DNA of 39,211 bases, taken from positions 1 through 39,211 of the forward strand of contig JAQYVF010000044.1 of NCBI GenBank assembly GCA_030145625.1, given 5' to 3'. The position numbers and the translations under genes are program-made. This stretch comes from Desulfocapsa sp. GTDB taxonomy: Bacteria; Desulfobacterota; Desulfobulbia; Desulfobulbales; Desulfocapsaceae. Below the pieces are notes generated by a model. That model was not told where the DNA came from and searched no databases. It saw only the letters and a list, made by a program, of their open reading frames with translations. Each line of letters starts with the position of its first letter. Positions within the stretch are counted from its first letter, which is position 1. This document shows, piece by piece, positions 32,101 to 39,211 of the stretch.

Positions 32101-33074
32101 CTGTCGGGACAGGCACCGGTACGGTAACCAGCAGTCCCGCAGGTATTGACTGCGGGGGCGACTGCAGCGAAGACTATGATTATAATACAGGAGTGACCCT
32201 GACCGCCACAGCGGATGCAGACTCCTTCTTTGCTGGCTGGAGTGGGGATGCTGACTGCTTGGACGGCATTGTGACCATGGATACAGCAAAGAGTTGTACA
32301 GCGACCTTTACAGAGCGATACATCATCACTGCCTCCGCATCGCCCGTTGCCGGGGGGGGAGTAAGCTGCGACCCGAATCCTGTTCTCCCTGGTTCCGACT
32401 CAACCTGTACAATCAGCACGAATCCGTACTATACCATTGATACCGTAACGGGCACCTGCGGCGGTACGCTTGTCGGAGATATCTATACGACAGACGCAAT
32501 CAGTGCAGATTGTACGGTCGTTGCGGATTTTGTCATTGACCGGTTCAGTCTGACGGTGACCACTGCAGGGACAGGCACCGGTACAGTAACCAGTAGTCTC
32601 GCAGGTATTGATTGCGGGGACGACTGCAGCGAAGACTATGATTATAATATGGGAGTGACCCTAACCGCCACAGCGGATGCAGGCTCCTTCTTTGCTGGCT
32701 GGAGCGGGGACTGTTCGGACGACGGAACGGTGATGACCATTGTGACGATGGATGCGGCAAAGAGCTGCATAGCCACCTTTACAGAGGGATACACCATCAC
32801 TGCCTCCGCATTGCCCGCTACCGGGGGGGGAGTAAGCTGTGACCCGAATCCTGTTCTTCCTGGTTCCGCCTCAACCTGTACAATCAGCACGAATCCGTAC
32901 TATACCCTTGATGCAGTAACTGGCACCTGCGGCGGTACGCTTGTCGGAGATATCTATACGACAGACTTAAGCAGCGCAGACTGTACGGTCATTGCGACTT
33001 TTGACGGGGGGGGATTCCCCTGGATCCTTTTCCTGCCCACCATATTGAACCAGGGCCATAACGGGGAAGAATAA
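29199..33074 (+). CDS. Giant secreted repeat protein with InlB-B-like (Flg_new/divergent) repeats
   Basis: Strong start: AAAGGAGG just ahead of ATG 29199. Signal peptide (residues 1-~28), then a ~390-residue N-terminal region with scattered cysteines and an acidic linker (SEESDEDEDEAS near 375). From about residue 495 come five double modules of ~154 residues. Each pairs a GTGTVTSSPAGIDCGGDC...GWSGDC...CTATF unit (divergent InlB B-repeat type) with a YTITASASP...CDPNPV...CTISTN...DCTV unit, with paired cysteines suggesting extracellular disulfides. The chain ends GGGFPWILFLPTILNQGHNGEE. It is probably a surface adhesin or matrix protein. The riboswitch at 28597 would raise expression when cyclic-di-GMP is high. 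Each of the last four repeats and the tail hold a G8 run. Confidence 0.85.
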   Translation: MKIRSVAFTAVTSVLACLLAFSGGAIEAHGEEGAGNNLSYPAVLIEGPSIVPYFTVQSEGLGETYSYGCEGIEMDGVLSYPNTSCVDDLAEPTIYYTAAECTAPGGKCAGKSVTRMYWQKEEDHTWSSQVTGVPTAGSAPVNARYVDWGDSIEVVNWNDYSVLRVETQPFIDLSQDPLPEVISDTPNTQQGFQMWHVSGHGITEQWGARVEEVAGERGLPYIYDSPYAIINSGTADLYLTKLFPGDDDDPDYKCPKMGGDQPAAYPADYPFEPNWIADTGWSGSCNLPVVPYTLEQSVSGKFVYGYNWRVRDLAEHLTTCVDQVWHKTGWWRLTYVADGDDSKVLFTDTTVTGPPVIPPAIPTALSTFLSLSEESDEDEDEASLYTPVVDVVNNLTYIDICIVEKKDTDPDEYYVVSSVNVTGSGTISPEGSQWVEKDDTVSFVLDPAFDYYFGEITGTCPAGAAPSDNGDGTWSYTTGSIKSDCTVIANFFGNYQVSLTMTTVGPGTVVSNPSGIDCGDECIADYDANTEVGLTATADAGSVFVGWSGDCSDDGTLETKVTLDTAKSCTATFTELLYTITASASPTAGGEVICDPNPVLPGFASACTISTNPYYTFDTVTGTCSGTLVGDIYTTDAINADCTVVANFIADQFGLTVTLDGTGTGTVSSSPAGIDCGGDCSEDYDYNTVVTLTAIADAGFGFAGWSGDDDCSDGIVTMDAAKSCIATFAEGLTITASASPADGGGVNCDPNPVPTGSASTCTISTNPNYTFDTVTGTCGGTLVGSIYTTDAISADCTVVANFVTDQFSLMVILDGTGTGTVSSSPAGIDCGGDCSEDYDYNTVVTLTAIADAGSDFTGWSGNSDCSDGIVTMDAAKGCIATFTELLYTITASASPVAGGGVNCDPNPVLPGSDSTCTISTNLYYTLATVSGTCGGTLVGDIYTTAAISADCTVIANFVIDRYSLTVTTVGTGTGTVTSSPAGIDCGGDCSEDYDYNTGVTLTATADADSFFAGWSGDADCLDGIVTMDTAKSCTATFTERYIITASASPVAGGGVSCDPNPVLPGSDSTCTISTNPYYTIDTVTGTCGGTLVGDIYTTDAISADCTVVADFVIDRFSLTVTTAGTGTGTVTSSLAGIDCGDDCSEDYDYNMGVTLTATADAGSFFAGWSGDCSDDGTVMTIVTMDAAKSCIATFTEGYTITASALPATGGGVSCDPNPVLPGSASTCTISTNPYYTLDAVTGTCGGTLVGDIYTTDLSSADCTVIATFDGGGFPWILFLPTILNQGHNGEE
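30691..33003 (+). repeat. Tandem ~462-bp coding repeats, five copies
   Basis: Equivalent points lie at 30691, 31159, 31621, 32086 and 32548, giving periods of 468, 462, 465 and 462 bases, all multiples of three. Copies 2 and 3 share long exact stretches at DNA level, while copy 1 is the most diverged, pointing to recent duplication or gene conversion. Confidence 0.9.
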
Positions 33075-33100
33075 CCTTAGAACAGAAAGAAATCTTCAGC

Positions 33101-33139
33101 CACCCTGCTCCAAGGAATGCGGAGCAGGGTGCCCTTTTT
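33101..33139 (+). terminator. Intrinsic terminator of the giant secreted protein gene
   Basis: CACCCTGCTCC (33101-33111) and GGAGCAGGGTG (33121-33131) form a perfect 11-bp stem with a 9-base loop, followed by CCC and five T, 27 bases after the stop codon. Confidence 0.92.
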
Positions 33140-33270
33140 AATGTGATTGTTGGGGGGCGGGCGATTAAGGAAATTATCCTTCAACAAAAAACGATATAAC
33201 CGGAGGAGATTCAGCCTGACCCTTCTTTGTGGGAGATGTTTTGTCTTGAGAGTTTCGTTTTTTTATTAAA

Positions 33271-33410
33271 GGGTATCTTGAAAAATTAGAATTTTCGTTC
33301 AAAATCGAGGCATGAGAAAAATTTTACCACAGGCATATATTTGATATTCCGAAGATAAAATTTTTCTCATAACAAAGAGTTTGGGCGAAAAGGCAATTTT
33401 GCAAGGTGGC
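33271..33410 (-). repeat. Palindromic intergenic element, copy C (inverted, internally deleted)
   Basis: Reverse-orientation copy of 140 bp. Both arms are intact, but about 48-49 bp of the centre (the CACCCC...GGGCAC part) is missing. It is flanked by TTAAA at 33266-33270 and TTAAA at 33411-33415, a good candidate for a 5-bp target duplication. The arms carry the A/T version of the covarying pair, as in copy B. Confidence 0.88.
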
Positions 33411-33448
33411 TTAAACTCTATGCCAGTTCCTGCTGGCTGACGTCGGAT

Positions 33449-33919
33449 TTAGGAAATATTGGGATTTAAAGTCCATTTGATAAACCAGTTCGCCACGTTA
33501 TCACCCTCAGATTCTCTGTCCAGGCATACGATTCCGGAGTTTTGAAATTGATACACTCGAATATCTTCAACTCCTGTGGTCAAAAAGGATACAAGCCGTT
33601 CCATGAAGGGCAGGTGACCAACTACCATCCAGTTTTTCCGCGCCTCAATAGTGGTAGCGAAGCTCCGAACATCATCCATGGGATTGATTCCGGAAATCAT
33701 TTCCATGGGAGTTTTCAGAGCGAAAGTCTCTTGGTAAATAATGCCTGTTTGTTCTGCCCGTTTCTTGCCCGAGTGTATAATTTTGCCAACGGGGATTTTG
33801 TAACCTTTGGCCACCGCTGCAATACGATTTGTCTCCTCTATGCCTAAATCAGTAAGTCCCTTTTCCGGATCTATATCCTTGGGTGCACTGATTCCGTGCT
33901 GAACCAGAAATAATGCCAT
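33449..33919 (-). CDS. sixA: SixA-like phosphohistidine phosphatase (histidine phosphatase superfamily)
   Basis: The 156-residue protein opens with FLVQHG, the SixA-type form of the RHG motif in which glutamine replaces arginine, then has HSGKKRAEQT with the second arginine and VVGHLPFMERL with the second catalytic histidine. SixA removes phosphate from histidines of phosphorelay or PTS proteins. With HPt-containing kinases in the same region a role in phosphorelay control is attractive but unproven. ATG 33919 has GGAGG 8 bases upstream. It converges on the giant protein gene. Confidence 0.88.
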   Translation of the reverse strand: MALFLVQHGISAPKDIDPEKGLTDLGIEETNRIAAVAKGYKIPVGKIIHSGKKRAEQTGIIYQETFALKTPMEMISGINPMDDVRSFATTIEARKNWMVVGHLPFMERLVSFLTTGVEDIRVYQFQNSGIVCLDRESEGDNVANWFIKWTLNPNIS

Positions 33920-34011
33920 GGCGCTACCTCCAATAACAAGTTTGATGAAAAAGTGTTTTTATGTTGAAAAGCCAGAAAGAATGTCAGTGACAACAATTGG
34001 ATTTTCAGGAG

Positions 34012-34038
34012 AACTCTTGATTCGGGGAGTCAAGAGTT
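34012..34038. repeat. 9-bp stem-loop between 34106 gene and sixA
   Basis: AACTCTTGA and TCAAGAGTT form a perfect stem with a 9-base loop TTCGGGGAG. It lies 68 bases past the stop of the minus-strand gene at 34106 and lacks a U-run. Confidence 0.5.
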
Positions 34039-34105
34039 TCAAACCTGCTATGCATAGTGGTACCTTACTGATCCTACTCTGAAATAGTGGATACTCAGTG
34101 TTTAT

Positions 34106-34309
34106 TCATCGCTTCTTTTTCCCTGCACCATGGTAGCGGCCTGGCTTCCAAAATAGATAGTAGAATGCAGAGGCAAGAATCCACCACAGCATGGACCCCC
34201 CCATGAATCTGCCTAACCAGACTTGGGAACCATCGTAAAAACAGCCTGCTAAGAGAAAAAGAATAACGTGAGTCCAGACGAAAATGTGAATGATCAGTCG
34301 GATATCCAT
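34106..34309 (-). CDS. Small two-helix membrane protein (67 aa)
   Basis: I place the start at ATG 34309 because GGAGGAG lies 5 bases upstream. The product has two hydrophobic segments (around residues 5-23 and 37-56) joined by a short loop GCFYDGSQVWLGRFMGG, with a basic C-terminal tail, so it should be a small inner-membrane protein with both ends on the same side. No family recognised. It precedes sixA on the same strand by ~190 bases. Confidence 0.6.
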   Translation of the reverse strand: MDIRLIIHIFVWTHVILFLLAGCFYDGSQVWLGRFMGGSMLWWILASAFYYLFWKPGRYHGAGKKKR

Positions 34310-34358
34310 TTGCACTCCTCCTTCCTCTAACATAGGACCTCATAGGTTATTCTGTCAA

Positions 34359-34547
34359 GGCCACCTTGCAAAATTGCCTTTTCGCCCAAACTCTTCGTTA
34401 TGAGATAAATTTTATTCTCGGAATATCAGGTGTATGCACCCAAATGGCACTTGTACCCGTAGTTAGGGTGATTCTTGCAGGGCACCTGCGGTAACATTGT
34501 TCTCATGCCTTGATTTTGAACGAAAATTCTAATTTTTCAAGGTGCCC
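34359..34547 (+). repeat. 189-bp palindromic intergenic element, copy D
   Basis: Full-length copy with the same ends; it differs from A and B mainly around TCAGGTGTATGCACCCAAATGG, and its inner right arm (AACATTGTTCTC) pairs less well with the left arm than in the other copies. No clear target duplication. It is the only copy placed between divergent genes (34309 minus and 34645 plus). Confidence 0.9.
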
Positions 34548-34644
34548 TTTATTAGCGTGCTAATGATCAAGAAGTGTTTGAGGTCAGTCAACTGATATTG
34601 TACTGTTCTGGTAACGAGGTGAAGAGAAAAGTGTAGGGGACATC

Positions 34645-35271
34645 ATGCTGTTACTTGAGATTGGTTATTCGGAAAAATATGATACCTTCACTGGTTATGT
34701 TTGCAGGCAACCAGAGTATTTTTGCTATGAGATCACCAGAGACAAAGTCAAGTTGACTCCGATCAAGCAGGATTTTAAGAGTTACCAGCACTTTGTTGAA
34801 GAATTCTCTGAAAGTAACCCCCATGCTCGATTCTTAATAGATCCAATTGAAATAACAGATCTAAACTACAGCGAGTTAATACGCTACAAGCGGTTGGCGC
34901 TGGTAACATTTGATGGCAGTAGTTTGCTAACTATCCTAAATATAAAGAAATTAGTTGTTGTTGTGTCCGTGTTATGTGTGGTGATAGGAGTATTTTTTGG
35001 TGGCCGGCAATATTATTCATGGAAGCCCCAGCAAAATATTGTAATTCCATTTGTACAAAAAACTGAAACTATTCAGTATTACTATGAAATTCATTTGATT
35101 AGAGGTGGATTTATTGATGGTTTTGACCTGAAACAGAATGAAGAGAAAATTTTTGTTACAAATCGTAAAGGGTTGGATGTTACCATTGATTTGTCTTCCA
35201 TTAGATTTATTGAGAGAATAGAACTGGAAAATACACTTGCTCGAAGTGTTGTATATGGGAGTAAGTTATAG
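34645..35271 (+). CDS. Hypothetical single-pass membrane protein (208 aa)
   Basis: ATG 34645 with AGGGGA upstream. Residues 1-~98 are soluble, one strong membrane helix spans ~100-120 (KKLVVVVSVLCVVIGVFFGG), and residues ~122-208 form a mixed alpha/beta tail. I do not recognise either part. The orientation from charge suggests a cytoplasmic N-terminus and external tail. It lies alone between element copy D and the chemoreceptor gene. Confidence 0.65.
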   Translation: MLLLEIGYSEKYDTFTGYVCRQPEYFCYEITRDKVKLTPIKQDFKSYQHFVEEFSESNPHARFLIDPIEITDLNYSELIRYKRLALVTFDGSSLLTILNIKKLVVVVSVLCVVIGVFFGGRQYYSWKPQQNIVIPFVQKTETIQYYYEIHLIRGGFIDGFDLKQNEEKIFVTNRKGLDVTIDLSSIRFIERIELENTLARSVVYGSKL

Positions 35272-35436
35272 AAATTGTCCTATTTTTTAATCCCATGAAG
35301 GGATCAAGGTCATTAAACTTCCTGATCATAATCGTCAGCATAGTCTCTGACAAACATACTCCCACGTCTCGATACTTTAAAAAAATCCACTTTTTGTCTA
35401 TCACGTCAAGGACATGATAGATATGGCTTGTTTTGG

Positions 35437-35467
35437 TGTTGGTAACCTTGATTTCAGGTTACCAACA
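35437..35467 (-). terminator. 12-bp hairpin at the 3' end of the chemoreceptor gene
   Basis: TGTTGGTAACCT (35437-35448) and AGGTTACCAACA (35456-35467) pair perfectly around a 7-base loop, 18 bases past the chemoreceptor stop. A U-run is absent on either strand, so termination efficiency is doubtful. Confidence 0.55.
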
Positions 35468-35485
35468 ATGAACCGGCGAACAGCC

Positions 35486-37540
35486 CTAAATTTTGAAGGC
35501 TGATACCAGTTGAGTGAGTCTCTCAGCAAGCTGTGACAACTCATCGGCAGATGTGCGAACATGTTGACTGCTTTCTTTTACCTGAAGGGATCTATCTTTT
35601 ACTTGACCGACTTCTTTGGTCATGTGGGTGGTCATTTGATTACTGTTTGCCACATTTTTGTTTATTTCAATAATCCCTTCTGAGGCTTGAGAAACATTTG
35701 TGACAATTTCGTTGGTGGTGATGGATTGTTCTTCCACAGCACTGACGATCCCATTGACTATCTCATTTACGTCATTAATTACTTTTGTAATACCTTCAAT
35801 GTCATTCACTGTGCCGGCAGTTTTGTTTTGAATGCTGGAAATAGCTTCTTTAATCTTACTGGTTGCATTTGCTGTTTCTTTTGCCAACTCCTTAATTTCA
35901 TTCGCAACAACGGCAAAACCTTTGCCGGCTTCACCGGCTCTAGCCGCTTCGATGGTGGCATTTAAAGCTAACAGGTTGGTTTGTTCGGATATTTCAGTAA
36001 TTGTCTCAGTTACTGTACCAATATCTTTAGCTGCTTCACCAAGCTCTAGTATACTTTCATGCGAACTTTTTGCTATATCGACGGCTTCTTTAGTAGTATG
36101 ACCTGCTTTGGAACTGTTTTGCGCTATTTCATTAATTGTGGTTCCCATTTCTTCTGAAGCAGATGCTATCATGTCCAGATTTACAGCAGATTGCTCCATT
36201 GCTGCCGATACTGAGTTCATATTATCGGATACCTCAAGGGCATTTTTAGAAGTTCCATTCGCTATTTCAGTTGTTGATTCAGCATTTCCTACCATTTGAT
36301 CAGATATGGCTGCGAGCTCTGTAGAAGCAGCAGATAATGACTCAGAAGATCTAACAATATCGTGTAGCATTTCCTTGCCTTTTGATACCATAACACCTAA
36401 CGAATTAGTCAGCTGACCAATGGCATCCTCAACTGATGATGCAAAAGTGATTGTATAATCGCCTTCCCCCACTTTAACCGCTTTCTCTGCCAACACTTTC
36501 AGTGGTTGGTTAATAGATCGAACCAAAAATATTGTTATAACAATACTTGCCATCACTACTAATGCCCCAACGAGTAGGTTGTTACGAAGCATTTTCACAT
36601 CCAGTCCAGCAACAATATCTACTCGATCCATGCCAACAGCTAAATAAACACCCCACTTATCAATATGTTTTTTGTATGAAACCTTAACTTCTCCTTTCCA
36701 GTCGTATTCAACAAAACCATCTTCTTGTTTTTTGAAAGCAGGTACAATATCATAAATATTATCATTAGAAGTAAGGGTTGGGTGAACTAGAGGGGTTCCA
36801 TCATCTGCATATATGAAGAAATATCCTTCCCCAATTTTAGTATTTGTGACAAGTTTAGAGATTTGTTCAGATATCATGAGTTGACCTACATATATCGCAC
36901 CAATAATCTCATTGTTTTTATTATAGATAGGTTTGTAAGCAGTCAAATACCAATCATTAACTACAAAAGCTTTTCCTCTGAATGTATCACCTCTCATTAT
37001 TGTTTGATAAACAGAACTGTCTGATGGGATATATGTCCCAACTGCTCTGTTGCCATTGTTGTTTTTAACTGTTGTGGAAATTCTAAGAAGTTTGTTGTCA
37101 ACTAATTGAAATATTGTGGCAGAAGAAGTTGTCGTTTTCTTTAATACATCAACGATTTCAAAAGATCCGTTTATGTATTGGTCTCCCAGTTTCATCTGAG
37201 GTATTGACATTCTTGTTGACTGTTTTGAGACTTGATTGATAAGAGTTTCTTCTATCATATTACTCTTGTCAAGTGTCAGATCTCCTTCTACCTCAATTTC
37301 TTTTTGTAGGAGAATGAGATCGGAATCCAATTTTTTTCTGGCATTTACGTCAATTGCTTCGAAAGAATTGAATAACCCTTGCAGAATATCAGCAATAGCG
37401 CCTTCACCTAAGGAATACAGGCCTTGCTTAGACATTCTTATCGCATTCCCGGAGGTAATGAGAATAGACAAAATCACGATCGAAATCATAGCTGTAAATA
37501 GTTTAGTAGTGAACTTTGCATTTTTTATTATTTTTAGCAT
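35486..37540 (-). CDS. Methyl-accepting chemotaxis protein with Cache sensor
   Basis: 684 residues: membrane helix 1 (~12-32), a ~285-residue periplasmic region of Cache_3/Cache_2 type (including [25 protein letters not shown] and the [13 protein letters not shown] segment), membrane helix 2 (~320-342), HAMP (~343-395) and a long signalling coiled coil with the hairpin tip [32 protein letters not shown]. It would pass ligand signals to CheW/CheA; the ligand is unknown, though Cache domains often bind small organic acids or amino acids. ATG 37540 has GAGGAG 10 bases upstream. No che or flagellar genes are in the window. Confidence 0.94.
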   Translation of the reverse strand: MLKIIKNAKFTTKLFTAMISIVILSILITSGNAIRMSKQGLYSLGEGAIADILQGLFNSFEAIDVNARKKLDSDLILLQKEIEVEGDLTLDKSNMIEETLINQVSKQSTRMSIPQMKLGDQYINGSFEIVDVLKKTTTSSATIFQLVDNKLLRISTTVKNNNGNRAVGTYIPSDSSVYQTIMRGDTFRGKAFVVNDWYLTAYKPIYNKNNEIIGAIYVGQLMISEQISKLVTNTKIGEGYFFIYADDGTPLVHPTLTSNDNIYDIVPAFKKQEDGFVEYDWKGEVKVSYKKHIDKWGVYLAVGMDRVDIVAGLDVKMLRNNLLVGALVVMASIVITIFLVRSINQPLKVLAEKAVKVGEGDYTITFASSVEDAIGQLTNSLGVMVSKGKEMLHDIVRSSESLSAASTELAAISDQMVGNAESTTEIANGTSKNALEVSDNMNSVSAAMEQSAVNLDMIASASEEMGTTINEIAQNSSKAGHTTKEAVDIAKSSHESILELGEAAKDIGTVTETITEISEQTNLLALNATIEAARAGEAGKGFAVVANEIKELAKETANATSKIKEAISSIQNKTAGTVNDIEGITKVINDVNEIVNGIVSAVEEQSITTNEIVTNVSQASEGIIEINKNVANSNQMTTHMTKEVGQVKDRSLQVKESSQHVRTSADELSQLAERLTQLVSAFKI

Positions 37541-37911
37541 AAGCTGCTACTCCTCATAACTTTATTGAAAAAATATATTGTAACACCTCGAACAGAAAAG
37601 GGATTCCCCGAATGCGACAATGTGGTATTTCATTGTATGTAAAATTGATTTTAAATGCAAACTGAGAAAAGATCGGTTGGTCGATTGTGGAGAATACATT
37701 TTTTGAGCTATGAGCCTAGAAAGCGGTGTGAATCTGGAAACAAGTTAGTTCCAATATTGAGGGATTTTTGAACGTGTTTTCAAGTTTGGATGACAAGGGT
37801 CTTGGTGAGATATGCCGGAAACTACTCCGGCCCATTTATACCAGATCAGTGCTGAATGTGTTGATATAATAGTAAAAAATGTTTTGAGAGCGGGGGGGTA
37901 ACTAAAGCTTA
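37541..37911. other. 371-bp gap upstream of the chemoreceptor gene
   Basis: AT-rich, no ORF. A GC-rich hairpin GCCGGA/TCCGGC (37814-37819 with 37826-37831) lies in it, without a U-run. A TATAAT at 37865-37870 on the plus strand has no -35 and no gene downstream. No sigma-28 type promoter for the chemoreceptor could be recognised. Confidence 0.45.
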
Positions 37912-38259
37912 TTACCTGTTTGCTTGAGGAGATGAACTTGGAGAGGGGGCTTCGTTTCTGTGGATTCCGTAAATTTTGGAGCGTGAGAACTCGATCAGTT
38001 CTCCATTGTCGATGACCAATTCCATATCACCAATCGCACCTTTGTAGAGATAGTGCTTTGCTGCTCCCTGGCATATTTTGCCTCCGTCAATGACACTATG
38101 TACCTCTACTCGTAGATATTCCTTGAAAAGAGTTTTGACACCAACTTTCTCTCCGCTTTCAGGAATCTCCGATAGAGCTGACATTTCGTTTTTTGTAGAT
38201 ATGATCTGCAGACTTGCTTCGCGGTCTTTTAGGATTGAATCTATATTTCTGTATGCCAT
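37912..38259 (-). CDS. Hypothetical protein (115 aa)
   Basis: ATG 38259 has AAAGGAGC 6 bases upstream, a strong start. The product is soluble: a charged helical N-terminus, a beta-rich middle (LFKEYLRVEVHSVIDGGKICQGAAKHYLYKG...GDMELVIDNGELIEFSRSKIYGI) and a proline/serine tail. It is not a family I can name with confidence. Monocistronic. Confidence 0.7.
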   Translation of the reverse strand: MAYRNIDSILKDREASLQIISTKNEMSALSEIPESGEKVGVKTLFKEYLRVEVHSVIDGGKICQGAAKHYLYKGAIGDMELVIDNGELIEFSRSKIYGIHRNEAPSPSSSPQANR

Positions 38260-38640
38260 CAGTTGCTCCTTTGTCTTAAAGCATTCTCTTTATACTTAAC
38301 ACCACTGCACAGCATTTGATATAGGTAGAAATACCCAAAATGATGCCTTGGAAGCATTTTTTTTACCGATGTTTCTTTGCTGACCAGGGACCTTTACCGT
38401 GTAATTTTGGATAAGGAGTTTGGAGCTGTTTTTGTTGTCTCTATGGAGTATTTCAGGATGATTGGTTCAGTAAAAATAGTGTAGACTTTGAAAAAGCCCT
38501 TTTGAAAAAAAATCTATTTTTACAGGACCTCATCACAGTGCTAGGAAACTCCAAGCTTCAGGTGTAATATAAAAAAAAGAGAATGGTTGAGTTCCTCAAC
38601 GACTTGATCAAGAACCGATTTTCCGAACAAGGAGTAGATC
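38260..38640. other. 381-bp gap between divergent 37912 gene and phasin-like gene
   Basis: AT-rich, no ORF. ATGC(7 bases)GCAT followed by eight T near 38345-38370 is a weak terminator-like hairpin with no upstream gene to serve. AAGGAG at about 38629-38634 is the ribosome site of the phasin-like gene; TAATAT near 38566 may be its -10. Confidence 0.4.
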
Positions 38641-38949
38641 ATGAAAGAACTGTTGAAAAATATTGTTTACACTGGCATTGGAGCCGCATTTCTCACCAAA
38701 GATAAAATTGAAGAGTTGAAAGATGATTTGGTGGAACAGGGGAAAATCGGTGAGGATGAAGGCAGGAAGTTTGTTGATGAGCTCGTAGTCAAAATTGGTA
38801 CGGTTAAAGATTCGTTAGATCTCAAAATTAATCAGATAGTCGAAGAAAAAATCAAACAGCTCGATATTGCTACTAATGCCGATGTTGCAAATTTGCGTCG
38901 GCAGGTTGAAGAATTACAGATCGCCTTAAATAAGAATCCGGAAAAATGA
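38641..38949 (+). CDS. Phasin-like coiled-coil protein (COG3937 type)
   Basis: 102 residues: short hydrophobic N-terminus (NIVYTGIGAAFLTKDKIEELKDDLVEQGKI), a GEDEGRKFVDELV helix and a C-terminal heptad coiled coil (VANLRRQVEELQIALNK). This matches the small phasin-like family annotated as polyhydroxyalkanoate-granule regulators. The gene next to it is a UbiB-family kinase, a pairing frequently seen in related bacteria, so the function need not involve PHA. Good AAGGAG site ahead of ATG 38641. Confidence 0.8.
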   Translation: MKELLKNIVYTGIGAAFLTKDKIEELKDDLVEQGKIGEDEGRKFVDELVVKIGTVKDSLDLKINQIVEEKIKQLDIATNADVANLRRQVEELQIALNKNPEK

Positions 38950-38974
38950 TCAAGCAACATAATGACTCGAATTT

Positions 38975-39211
38975 ATGATCAGTATTAGAAAAATGGGGGC
39001 CATAGGGCGAACCTACAGGCATCTCCATCGATACCAGCGAATAATACGAATTCTGTTTAAATACGGTTTCGATGACCTTGTCGAAGGGTTGCGTATTGAT
39101 CAGTACCTGGAAACAGGACTGAAGATGATCAACAGAAAACCGCGTGAGGAAATTGAAAAACATTCGCGGCCAGAAAGGTTTCGTATGGCCCTGGAAGAGC
39201 TGGGGCCAACC
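38975..39211 (+). CDS. UbiB/AarF/ABC1 atypical kinase family protein (3'-partial)
   Basis: Frame open from ATG 38975 to the window end, 79 codons. The N-terminus matches the family opening: RTYRHLHRYQRIIRILFKYGF, then DDLVEGL and, at the edge, RFRMALEELGPT, which normally continues into the FIKLGQ motif. Such proteins are membrane-associated atypical kinases/ATPases acting in isoprenoid-quinone (menaquinone or ubiquinone) metabolism. It starts 25 bases after the phasin-like gene with a weak ribosome site and is probably co-transcribed. Confidence 0.85.
   Translation, partial: MISIRKMGAIGRTYRHLHRYQRIIRILFKYGFDDLVEGLRIDQYLETGLKMINRKPREEIEKHSRPERFRMALEELGPT

Noticed and set aside
30691-33003. 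CRISPR-like array suggested by regular repeats
   Set aside because: The repeats are 462-bp in-frame coding units without short spacers; they encode protein modules.

Overview
The window looks like chromosome from a strictly anaerobic, sulfate-reducer-like member of Desulfobacterota (Desulfobulbales-like is my best guess). The clues are a single-chain pyruvate:ferredoxin oxidoreductase, HEAT/receiver and PAS/hybrid-kinase signalling proteins, a GEMM-type cyclic-di-GMP riboswitch, a phasin-ubiB pair, and moderate G+C with AT-rich intergenic DNA. No phage, plasmid or complete insertion sequence is visible.

Layout. 1-8 kb: a partial HEAT-repeat/receiver protein, a PHP-family phosphatase with a small upstream partner, a YkgJ-type cysteine-cluster protein, and the nifJ-type PFOR preceded by a CBS/ACT protein; PFOR and the YkgJ gene converge on a strong terminator. 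8.4-12.3 kb: a fused PabB-PabC for p-aminobenzoate, then two small genes (one of the DUF493/YbeD family) and a poorly coding stretch. 12.3-18.5 kb: a three-gene signalling block made of a large hybrid kinase with two receivers and an HPt domain, a translationally coupled HD-GYP response regulator, and a second PAS hybrid kinase. 18.9-22.3 kb: TM2 protein and NagZ-like glycosidase, a diguanylate cyclase behind a near-perfect sigma-54 promoter, and a small conserved cysteine protein. 22.4-26.3 kb: UvrD/PcrA-like helicase, folC and an HNH nuclease in a tight run. 26.8-33.1 kb: the accessory part, with a secreted repeat protein behind a Fur-like box, tRNA-Arg(CCG), a cyclic-di-GMP riboswitch overlapping a terminator, and a 1291-residue secreted protein built of 462-bp tandem repeats. 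33.4-39.2 kb: SixA-like phosphatase, small membrane and hypothetical proteins, a Cache chemoreceptor, a phasin-like protein and the start of a UbiB/AarF-family gene that runs off the end.

Two features stand out. First, a 189-bp long-palindrome element occurs four times between genes (10528, 18544, 33271 in reverse and internally deleted, 34359). It behaves like a MITE or a structured RNA element, and arm changes are compensated between copies. Second, synthesis (GGDEF with I-site), probable breakdown (HD-GYP) and sensing (riboswitch) of cyclic-di-GMP all lie within about 14 kb, with the sensor controlling a giant secreted repeat protein that may be an adhesin or matrix component.
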